From positions 93,988,236 through 94,052,235 of the forward strand of contig CM060177.1 of NCBI GenBank assembly GCA_030549775.1: a DNA stretch of 64,000 bases. Reading direction: 5' to 3'. Within the stretch, counting starts at the first letter, position 1. Every line of letters starts with the position of its first letter. This DNA comes from Tamarix chinensis. Taxonomy: Eukaryota > Streptophyta > Magnoliopsida > Caryophyllales > Tamaricaceae. A model generated the notes under the pieces. It saw only the letters and a program-made list of their open reading frames with translations. It was not told the origin of the DNA and made no database searches. This document shows, one piece after another, positions 1 through 12,470 of the stretch. The translations under genes and the position numbers were made by a program.

Positions 1-542
1 AAGAGACGGTGCCTTCCTGGAAGTTGTGGACGCGGGCTGAGGCAGACAGGCGGCCAGCCAGAGACGCAATTTTGACAAAAAGTATACACACTTACGGGTG
101 TCTGGCAATATATATTTTTTCGCCTTTTCTGGACTATTTCCCCCTCGCGCCCCCATCATCATTCGCAGGCCCCAATAAATAAAGAAGTAAAGAATTAATT
201 AATTATTTATTATCATTTGCTTTTGAAAACACTGCATGGTTGACCGACATGCACGACAAAGGACATATATATATATATATATATATAGAGGAGCCGGGCA
301 GGGCTGGTTGGTCCGTGCTTGCGAGAAACTGAGATAGATACAAATATAATCAGAGTGAGTGAAAGCTAGACAATCCGAGCTCTCTCTTTGTATAGATAGA
401 TATACAGAGACAGACAAATCGTAGATTGCTGGATAATCACCAAGTGATTAAGGTTCGACAAGAGCGACAAATTCCTAACTAAGTACCATCGATCATATAA
501 TTAACTCTCTCTCTCTCTACATATAAATATACATATATAAGA
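1..542 (+). promoter_or_regulatory. 5' flank of the MYB gene, with an (AT)n tract
   Basis: No gene is seen here. An (AT)n run at about 265-288 and CT-rich stretches near 385-400 and 505-520 lie upstream of the MYB start. A TATAAATA-like string at about 523-530 is too close to the ATG at 543 to be a normal TATA box, so the promoter core is more likely further upstream, possibly the (AT)n tract. This is inference from position only. Confidence 0.35.
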
Positions 543-2721
543 ATGGGACGAGCTCCGTGCTGTGAGAAGATGGGATTGAAGAAAGGACCGTGGAGCCCTG
601 AAGAAGATCAGATCCTTATCGCTTACATTGGCCTACACGGGCACGGTAACTGGCGGGCGCTCCCCAAACAAGCCGGTAAGTTATTCAATTAATAAAGATG
701 CATGTAGCCAGTAATTGTCTCTAGCTCCCATTTTAATGGCGTTTTGGGTAGACGGATAGATAGATGTCTGAAGGCATATATTCGTATTGATGTGCGCTCG
801 TGTTCATGATCCTATTCATCATGCGATGCAGGCTTGTTGAGGTGCGGAAAGAGTTGCAGATTGCGATGGATAAACTACTTGAGGCCGGATATCAAACGAG
901 GCAATTTCACCGCGGAAGAAGAAGAAACCATCATTCAGCTGCACGAGACGCTCGGCAACAAGTATGTCTCTATAAAAACCCTTCATTTTATCTGTTTACC
1001 ATGTACATCTTCATCATCTACCTCATAGGTTTTGGTCATTTTTTTGGCCCTTTTTCCTCTTCAATCTAAGAAGATTTACGAACGGCTGACGTCTGCATGA
1101 TTTATCGAAAGTTTACAGTCGCCACAAATGTGAAAGTAAGACTAGCTACAGGGCGGCGTCTGTGAACAGGACTCGTATAGTAATATGTCATCTCTGTCGA
1201 CATATCTAGCTCATTTCTTTTTCAAGAGAATGAATAGGTTGGGCATGTCGTATTGTTTTCTCGTAATCTACCATAAAGTGTTCTTAAACAAATTCAAAAG
1301 CTTACATAGATACATACATACACAAATAATTAATTCATCTTGTTTTGATTGGACAATTTTTTTTTTGATCATTTCAAAAGCAATCTAAAATAATTAATTC
1401 ATTGGATAAGTAAGAAGTTCTAAACAATAGGAATAGTTGATCGATATGACATGCGTGTTATTATTTTATAAGAAATTTTCGGAATAATAAGATTAACCTT
1501 TTATCGTAAATTTATTATCAAATATTACTTTTTTAAAAAATAAAAATAGATTAAATAAATAACAGACAAAAGTAGTAGAATAGTACTCAAATGAATTCGC
1601 TACCCATTAATTTCTAGCAAGAAGAAGGGCCCTCCGTGGCGGGTCGTTTCACATTTGGTTTGGTTTGTATTTTTGTGTGTCCGTCCATTCCATTCCATTC
1701 CATGCTTGATTATTACTCCACGCAACTCGTGCGTATATATCAAGGAAAGGAAAAAAAGGATCATCATGTGATTTAATTAATTAGTGAAGATTCCCGCCGA
1801 GTCACTGCCCACTATCATTAGTGGTTACTTAGTGACTTTAGTGTGGGCCGTCCCGCCCCGCCCGCCTCTTATAATTATTATAAGTACTAGTACTACTACT
1901 ATATATATATGTATGTATATTAGTATAAGTAATAGTCCTAGTATTATATTAGCAGTGCTACTTACTACTACTAATTATAACGACGACTGATGTATTGAGT
2001 ATACTAATTATAACGACGACTCCGCAGATGGTCCGCTATCGCTGCGAAGCTACCGGGGAGAACAGACAACGAGATTAAAAATGTGTGGCACACCCACTTA
2101 AAGAAGCGGGTGCACAGCAGCGGCGGCGGCGACCGAAACGAGGACGGGCGTGAGGACCCCAAGGTCAGAAAACGACGCCGAGTCGTCGCCACGGATGATA
2201 ATTCCAAACCCGGCGCTCGAATTACTGACAAGGAATCCGAATCAGAATCTGAATGGGGACCCGTGGTCGTTGACGCCGCCGACAGTAATCCTGCCCCCGC
2301 CCGTGAACCGTCTTCTCCGCAGCTGTCCAACAGCGAGATCTCGAGCGTCACAACTGCTGCTGCTGCTGCTGCTGGTGGGACTGCCACTACCACTGCCACT
2401 ACAAGCAGCAGCGTGAACAACTTGGACGCGTTTGACGCCATGGAATATTTTGAAGATATTTCATTCATAGACGAAGGGTTTTATCTATCAGGAGGGGATC
2501 ATAATCCCGCCGCTCCCGGCATGCGCCTGCAGGAGGATTCCGCGGTTTATAATTTTGGCAGCGACGGCTTCGTGGATCCTACGGTACTGCAGGCTAATGA
2601 TGATGGTCTGTACGGCTTTCACGATCATCAGCCCAGCGCCTACGGTCACGACGACCATATGGATTTTTGGTTAAATGTCTTAACAAAACCGGGAGATTTA
2701 TCTGATTTGTTACGGATATAA
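543..2721 (+). CDS. R2R3-MYB transcription factor, subgroup 2-like (MYB13/14/15 type)
   Basis: A nuclear DNA-binding regulator. Three exons are supported: 543-675, 832-961 and 2028-2721, with GT-AG introns of 156 and 1066 bp. They join to 957 nt (318 residues). The 133-nt and 130-nt first exons and their intron phases are the canonical R2R3-MYB arrangement. The start [17 protein letters not shown] is the classic N-terminus. R2 (about residues 14-64) keeps its three Trp. R3 (about 67-115) has Phe in place of the first Trp and ends [12 protein letters not shown], a signature seen in the MYB13/14/15 group (stress and phenylpropanoid/stilbene regulators). The R3 helix lacks the bHLH-binding signature. 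The C-terminal region is acidic and low-complexity (Ser, Glu, Ala, Thr runs) and ends with a MDFWLNV...DLSDLL motif, plausibly activating. Family assignment is firm. Subgroup is likely. Target genes are unknown. Confidence 0.93.
1969..2021 (+). promoter_or_regulatory. Duplicated branch-site-like segment before the MYB exon 3 acceptor
   Basis: A 20-bp segment beginning TACTAATTATAACG occurs twice, at 1969-1988 and 2002-2021. The second copy ends six bases before exon 3. Each copy begins with TACTAAT, close to the plant branch-point consensus. The acceptor has almost no pyrimidine tract. Direct duplication is visible. A role in splicing is inference. Confidence 0.5.
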
Positions 2722-3419
2722 TGCAAATATATACGTATGTATGTATGTTGATAGTATCTTGGAATCTCTTCATCGCATGCACGGTGTAGTTGTCCGGTTG
2801 TTCATGTTAACCCGCGAGGGAGCTCGAGAAAGAAAATTTACTTTTCTTCTTTCTTTCTTCTTCTTCCTTTTTTTTTTCTCTGATGTTGAGATGGTGGAAT
2901 TAATTATATACATATATGAGTGTAAGTTGTCGGAACCCTAACAAATTGCTTTTTGACAATCAATAGTGTGTGGTGCCTAATTAGTACTTTATTATCTGTC
3001 ACGACTCCTGCATGGGATTCCGGTACAGATTAATGATCGACATCACTTTGCTTAATTTTACGAAATCTCCACCCCGTCCTTCAACTTTTTTCCTTTTTTT
3101 TTCCGACATGTGAAAGTTTCACGGACGAGACTCGTATGTCTTGTCTTCTTCTATTCATGTATTTTGCTCCGCCCGGCTGCTAGCTAAAAGCACCCTCGTA
3201 CGACAGAGGAATATTCGTTCCTTATTGGCTCCTTCTTTGATCTTTAAAAGGATCTAAAGTTAAAACACACAGCACGTCAGATCAATTCATTTAAGGGGCA
3301 CATCACTCGATCGGTGCCAAAAGGGGATACCCAAGACTTCTAACTAAAGTTACCCCCTTTCGAAACGACTTCTGTCTGTTAGATGTCGGGGCCTTATTAT
3401 ACCGTATGATCCAAGAAAT
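2722..3419. other. Intergenic 3' flank of the MYB gene
   Basis: No coding region or recognisable element is seen. The stretch holds T-rich tracts (about 2840-2880) that could belong to the MYB 3' untranslated region. I saw no convincing poly(A) signal. Confidence 0.4.
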
Positions 3420-3697
3420 AGTTATGAGCTGAGCCATTTCGGTATTCGGCTCGGTTCGGCTCGTTAAAAGCTCGGTTCGACTCGTTCGTTTAATTAAACG
3501 AGCTTCAAAGTGAAGCTCGGGCCATTTTTTACCTTTGGCTCGTGAGCTCGGCTCGATTCGACTCGTTAAAAGCTCAGTTCGGCTCGTTCGTTTAGTTAAA
3601 CGAGCCGAGCTCAAACAACATTTTAGGCTCGTTTAGTTAAACGAGCCGAACCCAAATCTGGGGGTATTCGGCTCGGCTCGGCTCATTTACAACCTTA
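3420..3697. mobile_element. Degenerate hAT-like MITE rich in GGCTCG/CGAGCC
   Basis: The stretch is dense in GGCTCGGTTCGGCTCG and its complement TTAAACGAGC, giving a strong potential for self-pairing. It ends in CTCATTTACAACCTTA, which resembles the TTTACAACCCTA terminus of common plant hAT-type miniature elements. A matching start is not found, so the left end is decayed or truncated and no target duplication can be shown. Confidence 0.45.
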
Positions 3698-4726
3698 CAT
3701 ATATACATACACACATATAATATTAACAGACTATATATATTAATGCACAACTCATAATATCTTAATCAACTCTATCAATTATTTTTATTCATCGATTTAT
3801 AGGTATTTATAAAAACGAACTCAAATTATTATATAGGGGACGGTATTATAAAAATATTATGACACCAAAAAGAAAAAAAAGAACTATCATTTACCGATTA
3901 GCTACCGACACGGTTGGTCTCAATCATTTATACAAATCATTGTTGAGCTGCCTCGATGTTGAACTGGGAATGCGTCCGGTCCAAATAAACGTGCAAATAA
4001 GCAGATCCCTCCCCCCTCTCCTATTTAATTATTACACGTCTACTTTATTGAGCATGACAAATTCAAGCTCTTATACTTAACTTAAATTCGAACGAGCCGG
4101 ACATGAGTTTGTTTATTTACCCGTGATTGCTTCCGCTCGAATCTATATAAATAAATGATTAAGATAGAATGGAATAGGCTTGCGTTTGGTAATACCTACT
4201 ATATAGCTACTACTTGTACTTGTATATTAGTCTTTCCGTGGGATCGAACGAGATTGACCTTGCCTGAGTCGAATAATGGATTAGTTAGATTGATTAGCAT
4301 CATGTGATCGGTTCGCTGTGCATCGTTGTAATTTGCGAAGGTGTATGAATCGTCCCTCCCTCCGTCCGTCGTAATTAACAATGCGTCAGACGCGAATAAT
4401 CCGACCCGGTCAATTGACGAGACCCTTCGCGTTGGCACGTGAAGCTGGAGGACAAACGCTGTCGCTTTTTTTTTTTGTAATTTTTTTTTATAGTTGGCTG
4501 TCTCGTTTATATTTTGACGAATAGTCATCTTGAATTACTGGATTTAACCCGTGAATGTTGTAGGGGTAAACACAATCGGCTGTATATATTAAATGATATA
4601 TCGGTTACATAGCTTCATTTATCAGACTGATATTCACATATATTTTTTTTGAATTCGTAGGGACAATTGGACCTGCACATGAAGATGAGATTTCAAAGCC
4701 AAGATTTTATCCAAAAGTTACTTCAC
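3698..4726. other. AT-rich intergenic DNA
   Basis: No gene or recognisable element is seen. Short open frames here have no domain resemblance and unremarkable composition. Confidence 0.4.
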
Positions 4727-5900
4727 TCTGTAATATTCACATTTTTTTGATAGCTCACAACAATGATCGAAAAGTGCATAAGACACCTTCAGGGACCAAA
4801 CACGCCAAGGAATAAAAACTCCTATTCTAAGAAAACTTGCACATTATGCACTAACTCCTCTATAATATATGGAAACTCCTTACTGTTGTATTTCAACCAA
4901 AAGCCAACTCTCATCTTGATAGTCATGAACATCCAATTGACGCAAAATTTTTGATTGTCAAAAACCACCTTATTCCTGGATTCCCAAATAGAACATGTGA
5001 TAGCAAAAAAGGTGGCCTGCCAAATGTCTTTTCCCCTCCCTCTTTTCCGAACCCCTAACCATGCCAATGCATTCTTGTTCATTGTCTCTAGCATTACCCA
5101 TTCGCACCCGATCCATTTGCAAAGGTCATACCAAAGTCTCCCCGTCACTTTACAGTGTATAAAAATATGGTGCTCGTCTCTTTCTCTATCTGACAAAACG
5201 GACAACTTGCCTCCGATTCTCCAATAATACGCATCCGAACCAATCTGTCTTTGGTATTGAGTCTGTGCTGAACCGCGAGCCAGGACAAAAGTGCCATCCG
5301 TGGCGGGGCTACACTGCACCACATTAAACTTGAGCTTCTTGGGTTCTGGCCCACCTCAACTATCCTCCGGTGTTGAACCTGACAGAGCAATCTCACAGAA
5401 AAGATACTGGTATTGTTGCCCTCCCATCTGATCGTATCCTGTCTACTCATGCTCAGATGAAATCGCTGAATGGTTATTCTCAGTTGCTTTGCTTGGTCCT
5501 CTTCCCATACAAAAAGGGCTCTTCTCCACTTTAGATTCCATGCACATCCATCGTGCTCCTTCCCATTTTCCCATGTCCGCCACTTTATCATCTTTTTGAT
5601 CCGATACCGAATAGAGCCTTGGAAATCGACTTCTCAATACTCCCTGCCCTGTCCAGTCATCGTGCCAGAAGCTAACCCTTTTTCCGTCTCCCAGCTTGAC
5701 CTTTAGCCCTAGAGTAGTATTCTAAATTAAGCAACCTATCTGGGCTATGTCTCTCCAAGGTGTCCATCCTTTGTTATCTTGTGGAGTCTTTATGCGGCCA
5801 AAGTGATCGTTCGGATAGATCGAAGAAATAATACTCTTCCATGTCGCTCCCTCGACTGTGTAGTACCTCCACCACCATTTGTTATTCTGTAATATTCATA
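4727..5900 (-). mobile_element. 5'-truncated L1-type LINE with target-site duplication
   Basis: The body (4742-5885) reads on the minus strand as the C-terminal end of a plant LINE ORF2, in several frames. From the 5' end it shows NKWWWRYYT, a GDGKRVSFW-type stretch, WW/WL-rich segments, and then a zinc-finger reverse-transcriptase domain (zf-RVT) with CPFC near 5170-5190, IHCKVTGRLWYDLC near 5130-5160 and an IWESRNKVVF tail. The 3' end is an A-tract (T7 on the plus strand at 4742-4748). Direct repeats TCTGTAATATTCA(C/T)A flank it at 4727-4741 and 5886-5900, which is the signature of target-primed insertion. The reverse-transcriptase core and endonuclease are absent because the copy is 5'-truncated. 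Stops and frameshifts make it non-functional. Confidence 0.85.
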
Positions 5901-5964
5901 TATCCTTGTTAATATTTTAATTTATTGAGTAAATTCATTATAAATTAAAGTATTGAGCGATGAC

Positions 5965-6433
5965 ATTAATAGTGCGTTTTGATTGGGGTGACAGAGGGTT
6001 AACGGAGGTAAATCAATTGATTTATCTCGTTCGGGTACCATTTTAATAACTATTTCTGGATAAATCAGGGTTAATGTCTCACTTCCATTTACCTCAATTA
6101 ACCTCGTTTTTTTTTTACTTCCAATTTCGGGGGTAACCGAGGTGAAGGTAAAAGAATAAATAAATTTTTGACCTAATAGGATCAAAATACCCCTCAACAG
6201 TACTTATCTATTTAATATAAGGGTAAAATGACATTTGTTTTATTTTTTTAACATTCATTCACATCAATATAAATGGAATTTTTAAAACATTCACCATGAT
6301 TCACTCACACGTTAGGTTAATATCATCCAAACAGCATTTTAAAACATTTACCTCGATTCACCTCCATTCCCTTCACCTACGTTAATTTTTAATGTTTACC
6401 CTCACCCCGATTCATCACAATCCAAACAGACCA
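5965..6433. mobile_element. Probable MITE with degenerate terminal inverted repeats
   Basis: The left end TGCGTTTTGATTGGGGTGAC is matched in inverse by the right end CACCCCGATTCATCACAATCC followed by AAACAGACCA. The outer TGGTCTGTTTGGATTG-like end is typical of Tourist/PIF-like or similar miniature elements. TAA occurs at both borders, but the exact ends are ambiguous. No coding capacity is seen. Confidence 0.45.
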
Positions 6434-7680
6434 TAAATGTTTATATTTTTCTATTTCTAATAATCTCTTTTTTTTTTTATAAAAAAAAAACAACTTTTTT
6501 GTAAACCTTGGAGTGGACGTTGGGGTTCTCCCTATCTCGATGTACCGCCTAAAAAAACAACTTTTGTTTTTAATTATTCATTACATTATTTTTGAAAAAA
6601 GTTCTTTTGAGGACAAAAAAAAATTGTGTAAAATTAATGGATTTAGAAAACAACAAGGATTACAAATGAACATTAATTAATGTTAACAATAATACTAGAG
6701 GCACATACATAGATTAATTATGAGCCCAAGCCCCCGAACACGTTGATTAAACTGTAACAATCGATTAGGAGAATCTGGGAGCATCTATAACGGGCATTAT
6801 TCCGATAAAAGTAGATTTTGTTCGGATTGTTTAGCCGAACGAGATAAACCGAATTATATACTACAGGCATGCATGTCGTGTTGTATCTATTAGACTATTC
6901 CACTATCTAGAGGTAAGGTAGTACCCGTACTCATATGATGCCACGACCGTGACGATGCCTTTATTTGACGGACCACAAAGAACTCGTATTTAACTGAATT
7001 TTGAATTATTTTCTTCTTATCATTTAGTGTACATTTTAAATCGTGCTTCTGCCGCGGGATGCTTGGCATCTTTATATATATATATATGAGATCCGAAGAA
7101 TGGATCCAATTTTTAAATTCCATGGTTGCATGGCATGATAGTTTATTAGTTATACAAATTCGATATATATCCATATATATATATAATAGATTATTTTTTT
7201 ACACATATATATCTATTTATTCGTATCTATTTATATATCTATCGCGTAAAATCCAACCGGTTTTAAATAATTTTTTTCCTATTTTAGGATCAAATACTTA
7301 GATCGATAGGGTTTAATTATATCTCTATTTTTCACCTTATAAAATATAAAGAAGATTTTATAAATAAAGGATAAAAAAGTAATTTTACGTTGGATAAATA
7401 AATGCATGTACGTATACAGATTTGATGATCCATTATACGTATTCATACTCAAACCCAGTGAATGTTGTTTCCCATGTTTCATATCCTAATCCATATATAT
7501 TTACACATCTAACAAATAAAATTCATCATATTTTGGATAAAATTCATATTTATATCATTCCTAAATATGAGAGAAGCATCAGTGGAATGGAAAGGCTTCA
7601 TATTCAAATCTTATTGGTCTAATAAGAAAGTATATGATTTGTTGGATTCACCAAGTTCTTCAATTGAACACTACGTATGT
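6434..7680. other. AT-rich intergenic DNA
   Basis: Short AT runs at about 7072-7087 and 7167-7185 are the only structure noticed. No gene is supported. Confidence 0.4.
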
Positions 7681-8464
7681 GTAGACCTAAACCTAACCTG
7701 ATATAAATAATCCAATCCGTAATCCAACATAGACCTGAAAAATTAAATTCGATCTCAACCCGAAAAGTCAAGACAATCCGAATCTGGCCCAAATTTAACT
7801 ATTCTATTAGTAATCCATATCCAAAATAACCCAAACCTGATTCATATCAAAAATAACTCAGCCTTAAAAGAATTCGACTAGAACCCAACCCATATCCAAA
7901 CAAAATCCAATAATGGTCTGATCTAAACTTACCCAATCCGAACTTACCCGACTCGAACCTGACTTATACGCGGAACTAATTTCAAACTTGATCTAAATTA
8001 GAGTCAAATTTGATCCACAAAGATAATATTTGATCTCATATATATTGACACTTAAACACCAATAAACTATCTTATTAATAAAATTTAGTGTAAACAAAAA
8101 TATGCAACACATATAATAACAAATGAAACAAAACTAGTAAGATTTTGTTTTCCTCGCTTTATTTTAATATCTATTGGCATCAATTAGATTAGATCATATA
8201 AATTTCTATTATAATTATAATTATCATAAACATAAAATTATAACTATAAATAAAATAATATAATATATATTATTATAATAACAATAGTAAAATTTATATT
8301 AGTATTTTTACTACTAATAATAATGATTACTATATTTCTAAAGATGATGATAAAATTATTATAATTAACATGCTAATTATAATCATTATTACAATCATAT
8401 AATAATATTTTTAATGATAACTATAATAATAATAATATTAATACTAATGGTGATAGTAATTTAT

Positions 8465-8505
<41 letters not shown>

Positions 8506-8900
8506 TACGATAACAATTTCTTATATCATTGCATATATAATGATAAAAAAGACTATAATAAGCATAATAGTAATAAATTAAAAAAATTAATATAAATTTA
8601 TTGATTATCTTAAATTGATAACAACCAATGGCAATATAAATTTTATCTTGAATTAACTTTGTCCAAACACGATACAATCCGGAGTCTACAGACCCGAATT
8701 TACTTGATCCAAATCCGATTCAACCCAAAATATGTATCCACCTTAGCTAAGTTCGATCTGACCTAGAGTTTATAGACTCGAATCAAATCCGAACCCAAAT
8801 AAATTTGATGAGTTAGGTTCGGACCCAATCCAATATTTTCATGATCCAAAATAATCTGACTTAATCTAGATCCAACCATAATCATCATTATTTGATTTTG
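7681..8900. mobile_element. Degenerate repeat rich in AATCCGAACCC-like words, split by AT-rich DNA
   Basis: Two blocks (7681-8060 and 8650-8900) are full of related words such as AATCCGAAT, AACCCAACC and GATCCAAATCC. An AT-rich core with an (ACT)n microsatellite lies between them. This layout resembles old non-autonomous hAT-type elements whose arms carry permuted CCGAACCC words. No clean termini or target duplication were found, so the call is tentative. Confidence 0.3.
8464..8505. repeat. (ACT)n microsatellite
   Basis: An uninterrupted trinucleotide run of about 13 copies lies inside an AT-rich block. Confidence 0.9.
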
Positions 8901-9298
8901 ACTCAAACCTGTAAGACATCCGATACAGTTGTATAGTAACCCAATTTTAATTTTAAAAAATAATTGCTATCTGCGTTAATAAAGCTCATGTACATCCTTT
9001 AAACTTGGTCATGAGCACTCGCTCAATAATTAATGTTTTCAGTCGGTCTATAGGGTCAAGCTTTGTGGATCTGATGTAGTGCTAAAGTCTAACAATTGGT
9101 CAGGGGTGGGGGTACCGGGGGAGAATCCCTCGTCTTGACATTTTACATCAAGATTTATAAGTGGCAAAAGTTGATTTGGCTAGCGATGACAAGCTAGAAT
9201 CACAGGACAACGAATTATTGAAGAAGGCAGAGGATGTTATTTTTCTTAAATTTACGACTGATTCGATATGATATCAATTAAATTAATTTATTTAATAA

Positions 9299-9330
<32 letters not shown>

Positions 9331-9336
9331 TAATAT

Positions 9337-9377
<41 letters not shown>

Positions 9378-10836
9378 CAATTTAGGTTATAATGTGTATA
9401 TTTAACGAATTAGGATAGTTTTTAAAATTCTTATCCTCTTATACCGTTCAAACACTAGTCAATTTAACTTTACTATCTTACTTTGACAAACTAAATTTGA
9501 CTAGTCTCTCTCTCATTATTCTCTCCTTATAATTAGCTGTCAATCCTCTCATTGATCGTATGAGTATCGACGAAATTCTGGTTAGTTTCTTGTAGAGTAT
9601 TCTTAAGCCTATGATAAGGTATTTAATATCTATCTTGTATTTTTAATTTTTTTAAATAAGTAGCAACACAGGATTTTTTACGCCAACAAATTTCAAATTA
9701 TGATGATTATTTTGAAATTTTAAATTTTACATCAACGCCTTTAAATTATTTGTTAATTAAGAAAGGAAAAAAAGTTTTAGCTAAAACATGTCGTAATTAA
9801 ATTCCCTCTAGAGATAACTTTTTTAATTAATTTATTTTTTGAAATGCAATAACACTTTTATAAACACACGAATATATAAATAGATATTTATAATTAAAAA
9901 TATATATTAAAATATGTTTGTTTGGTTTTATATGATATTTAAGAAGATTTTTCTGCATTTTAATCTTTCTTTTAAGGTGTTCAATGTTTCGGGCTTTTCG
10001 GCTAAAGTTTCCCCCGCTTGATGTGGATTTTGCTAAGCTTCACTAGGTAAGTCATTTTTTCCTTGAAGTGTGGAGTGAATGAACGTGTGTATTAGTGTAT
10101 GTTGGAAAATTTTGATTTTTCATGTGACTACATGATAGTAGTGGTATTGTAGTGATTTATTTTTTGAGTTGTGTTATTTTGAAAACATGTGAGTTTTATG
10201 CATATGGCGGTGATTCTTTGAAAATGCAGCATGATTTAGTAGTTTAACATGTTTAATCTTAGTTTTTTTTTTAATTTCTAATGTCATGGATGTTATATGG
10301 ATGATTTTTGAGGTTACAATTGTGTATGAGAATGCATGGATATGTTATTTTGCACATATCAATCAACTAGTCTTAGAACAATTGAATGATTAGTCAAGTC
10401 AATCAATTGGTTTGTATGTAGTGATTTTTGGCTTGGTCTCGGTTTGAACCCACCGAGTAGTTTAAATAAATTGATCGATTGGTTTTGATAGGGAGGCTAG
10501 GGGTTTAGTTGCACCAAATCAATCAACAAGTTTATATAATCAATCGACCGATTTCGGCTAGAATGCTCATTTTGCTTCTTGTCAATCTAGTAATAGTTTG
10601 AGACTTTATATTATTTTATGACATGATTCTTGGATTATGGAAATTCAATTCTTAGCATGAATTAATTAAATTAATTGGTCGATTAAATTGGTCAAGTATT
10701 GATGATACTACCACTAAGCTCCCTTGAAGGGTTATAATGGATAAACTAAAACAATCATGCAATTTGTGGTGGACTTGGTATGATATGTGGGCCTTGTTTG
10801 GTATTTGTATTGGTTAATAAAAAAAATAATCACTTA
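8901..10836. other. AT-rich intergenic DNA with (ATT)n and (AT)n tracts
   Basis: Microsatellites occupy about 9298-9330 (ATT) and 9340-9373 (AT). At 10370-10700 there are repeated words of the CAATCAATTGG/AATCGACCGATT type, common in decayed plant LTR sequence, but no element borders are visible. No gene is supported. Confidence 0.4.
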
Positions 10837-11073
10837 GTGCTTGTTTGGTTAGGGGGTAATAGGGTTGAAAAAATTACTCCCATATTTTATATATCTTGTA
10901 TAATCTAATTAAAATTAAATATTCTTATTCTAATGAATACCCATTTTAGATCTTAATTTGATCTAAAATGGGTATTTTATTAAAACTATATTTATTATTA
11001 TTAAATACTTAATATAAAAGATACAAAATAAGAGGGAATTTTTTTCACCCCTACTCCCATACCAAACAAGCCC
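10837..11073. mobile_element. Tourist-like (PIF/Harbinger) MITE
   Basis: This 237-bp sequence starts GTGCTTGTTTGGTTAGGGGG and ends CCATACCAAACAAGCCC, a terminal inverted repeat with a few mismatches. It is flanked on both sides by TTA (10834-10836 and 11074-11076), the target duplication preferred by PIF/Harbinger elements. The interior is AT-rich and non-coding. A decayed relative lies at about 35226-35460. Confidence 0.8.
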
Positions 11074-11169
11074 TTAAAGTAGAAGAATCATGGAGTACTA
11101 TATTGGTTTATATTATTCGATCCTTGATTAGCTATTGGGGGTTAGTCTCCCCTATGGAAAGGGAAAATA

Positions 11170-11505
11170 ATAACGGCACATTAATAACGATGGTTTCAAA
11201 ACCGTTGCCAAACGTTTGAAAATTAATGCGTGGGACAGTTTTGATAACAGTATAGTTCAAAACCGTTATTAAAACCTCAACCCTAAAATTATATACGGTA
11301 TTTTTTATAACGGTATATGAAAAACCGTTGTTAAACCATCTTTTAATAACAGTTATTATAGGAACCGTTATTAAAAGTTCACCGGGTTTTAATAACGGTT
11401 ACTATAATAACCATTCTTAAAAGTTGTTTTAACAACGGTTCTTCGAAGAACCGTTATTAAAGGGACTTTTAACAACAGTGCCTGTAAGAACCATTATTAA
11501 AACCT
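11170..11505. repeat. Array of small palindromes (AACGGT...ACCGTT), CACTA-subterminal type
   Basis: About eight units of roughly 42 bp each contain TTAATAACGGTT ... AACCGTTATTAA, so every unit can fold on itself. Such AACGGTT palindromes are typical of subterminal repeats of plant CACTA (En/Spm) elements. The terminal CACTA motif itself is not visible, so this could be a truncated end. The downstream stretch to about 11900 (CTCTCTC tracts, then a CACC/CCTC-rich segment) would suit the leader of such an element. No transposase coding is seen. Confidence 0.45.
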
Positions 11506-12030
11506 CAATATTCCACCTCTTATTTCGTTCGGTTCTTGTTTCGTGTCAAAAATTTTAGACTCTCTCATTCTACACCTTCTCTCTCTTACTCTCATTCTTT
11601 GGCAAACCTTCGCACCACCACACCGTGCACCACCACTCCGGCTCCTCTCAACTCCGGGAAACCACCACTTGTTCTCTTTTGCACCACCAACTCCGAGAAA
11701 CCACTCTTTTGCTTACACCACCACACCGCTGCCATTCTTGGCGTTGCATGTGCTGCCATTCTTGCGTACCTTGCCTGCACTTGGTCCTTCTTGCTCCGCC
11801 GTGTTCGTAGGTGATCGCCGCTCTCCTCTTGCTCTTTGCCGCTCCTTTTACGTATGGTTTTTTTCTTCTGCGCGTAGTTTTTTCTCTTCTTATATATATA
11901 TATAAATACATGCATGTTGATGATGCAGGTTGCATTGTTTGTTATTGAAAAATTGCAGTTTGTTGTTGAAAAATATGTGGTTGAATGTGTTGGTGAAAAT
12001 GTTGTTGTTCGTTGTTGAATTTGTAAAAAC

Positions 12031-12062
<32 letters not shown>

Positions 12063-12264
12063 TTTTCATTAATAAGTATAGGACACTAGGATGTTAGGAA
12101 ATGTCATATAATTAAATGAAAATATATTTTACATATGCACATCATTAAATGAAATTTTCAATTAGCGATGCATGTTAATGATTTTTATTTGATGAGGATT
12201 AAATATACATAGAAAATAAAGAAGATATAAAAAGTGAATAATTAAATAGATAGGAATAACTATG

Positions 12265-12311
<47 letters not shown>

Positions 12312-12470
12312 CAACAACAACAACAACAATAATAATAATAATATAGGATTTATTAGGGTTTAATTATAGTTAGCTAGGTTTAGGATTAGGGTTTATTAGG
12401 TTTAGGGTTAGTTTTTATTATAATTTATTAGGGTTAGGGTTTAATGTTTATTATACTAAATATAATAATT
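11506..12470. other. Non-coding stretch with (CA)n, (AAT)n-(CAA)n and telomere-like words
   Basis: Short overlapping open frames at 11536-11935 are low-complexity (Thr/Pro/Ser) and not credible genes. Microsatellites lie at 12036-12061 (CA), 12268-12307 (AAT) and 12307-12330 (CAA). Between 12350 and 12445 the words TTTAGGATTAGGGTTTATTAGG recur. They resemble a degenerate plant telomere repeat, but too loosely to call an interstitial telomere. Confidence 0.5.

Noticed and set aside
2004..2468. 154-codon minus-strand open frame opposite the MYB third exon
   Set aside because: It is a shadow of the Ala/Ser/Glu-rich coding sequence.
11536..11935. Four overlapping open frames of 60-120 codons
   Set aside because: They are low-complexity CACC/CTC-rich sequence on both strands, next to a palindrome array. 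More likely untranslated transposon leader.
12350..12445. Interstitial telomere repeat
   Set aside because: TTTAGGG-like words occur, but with irregular spacing and many mismatches. This is not a true array.
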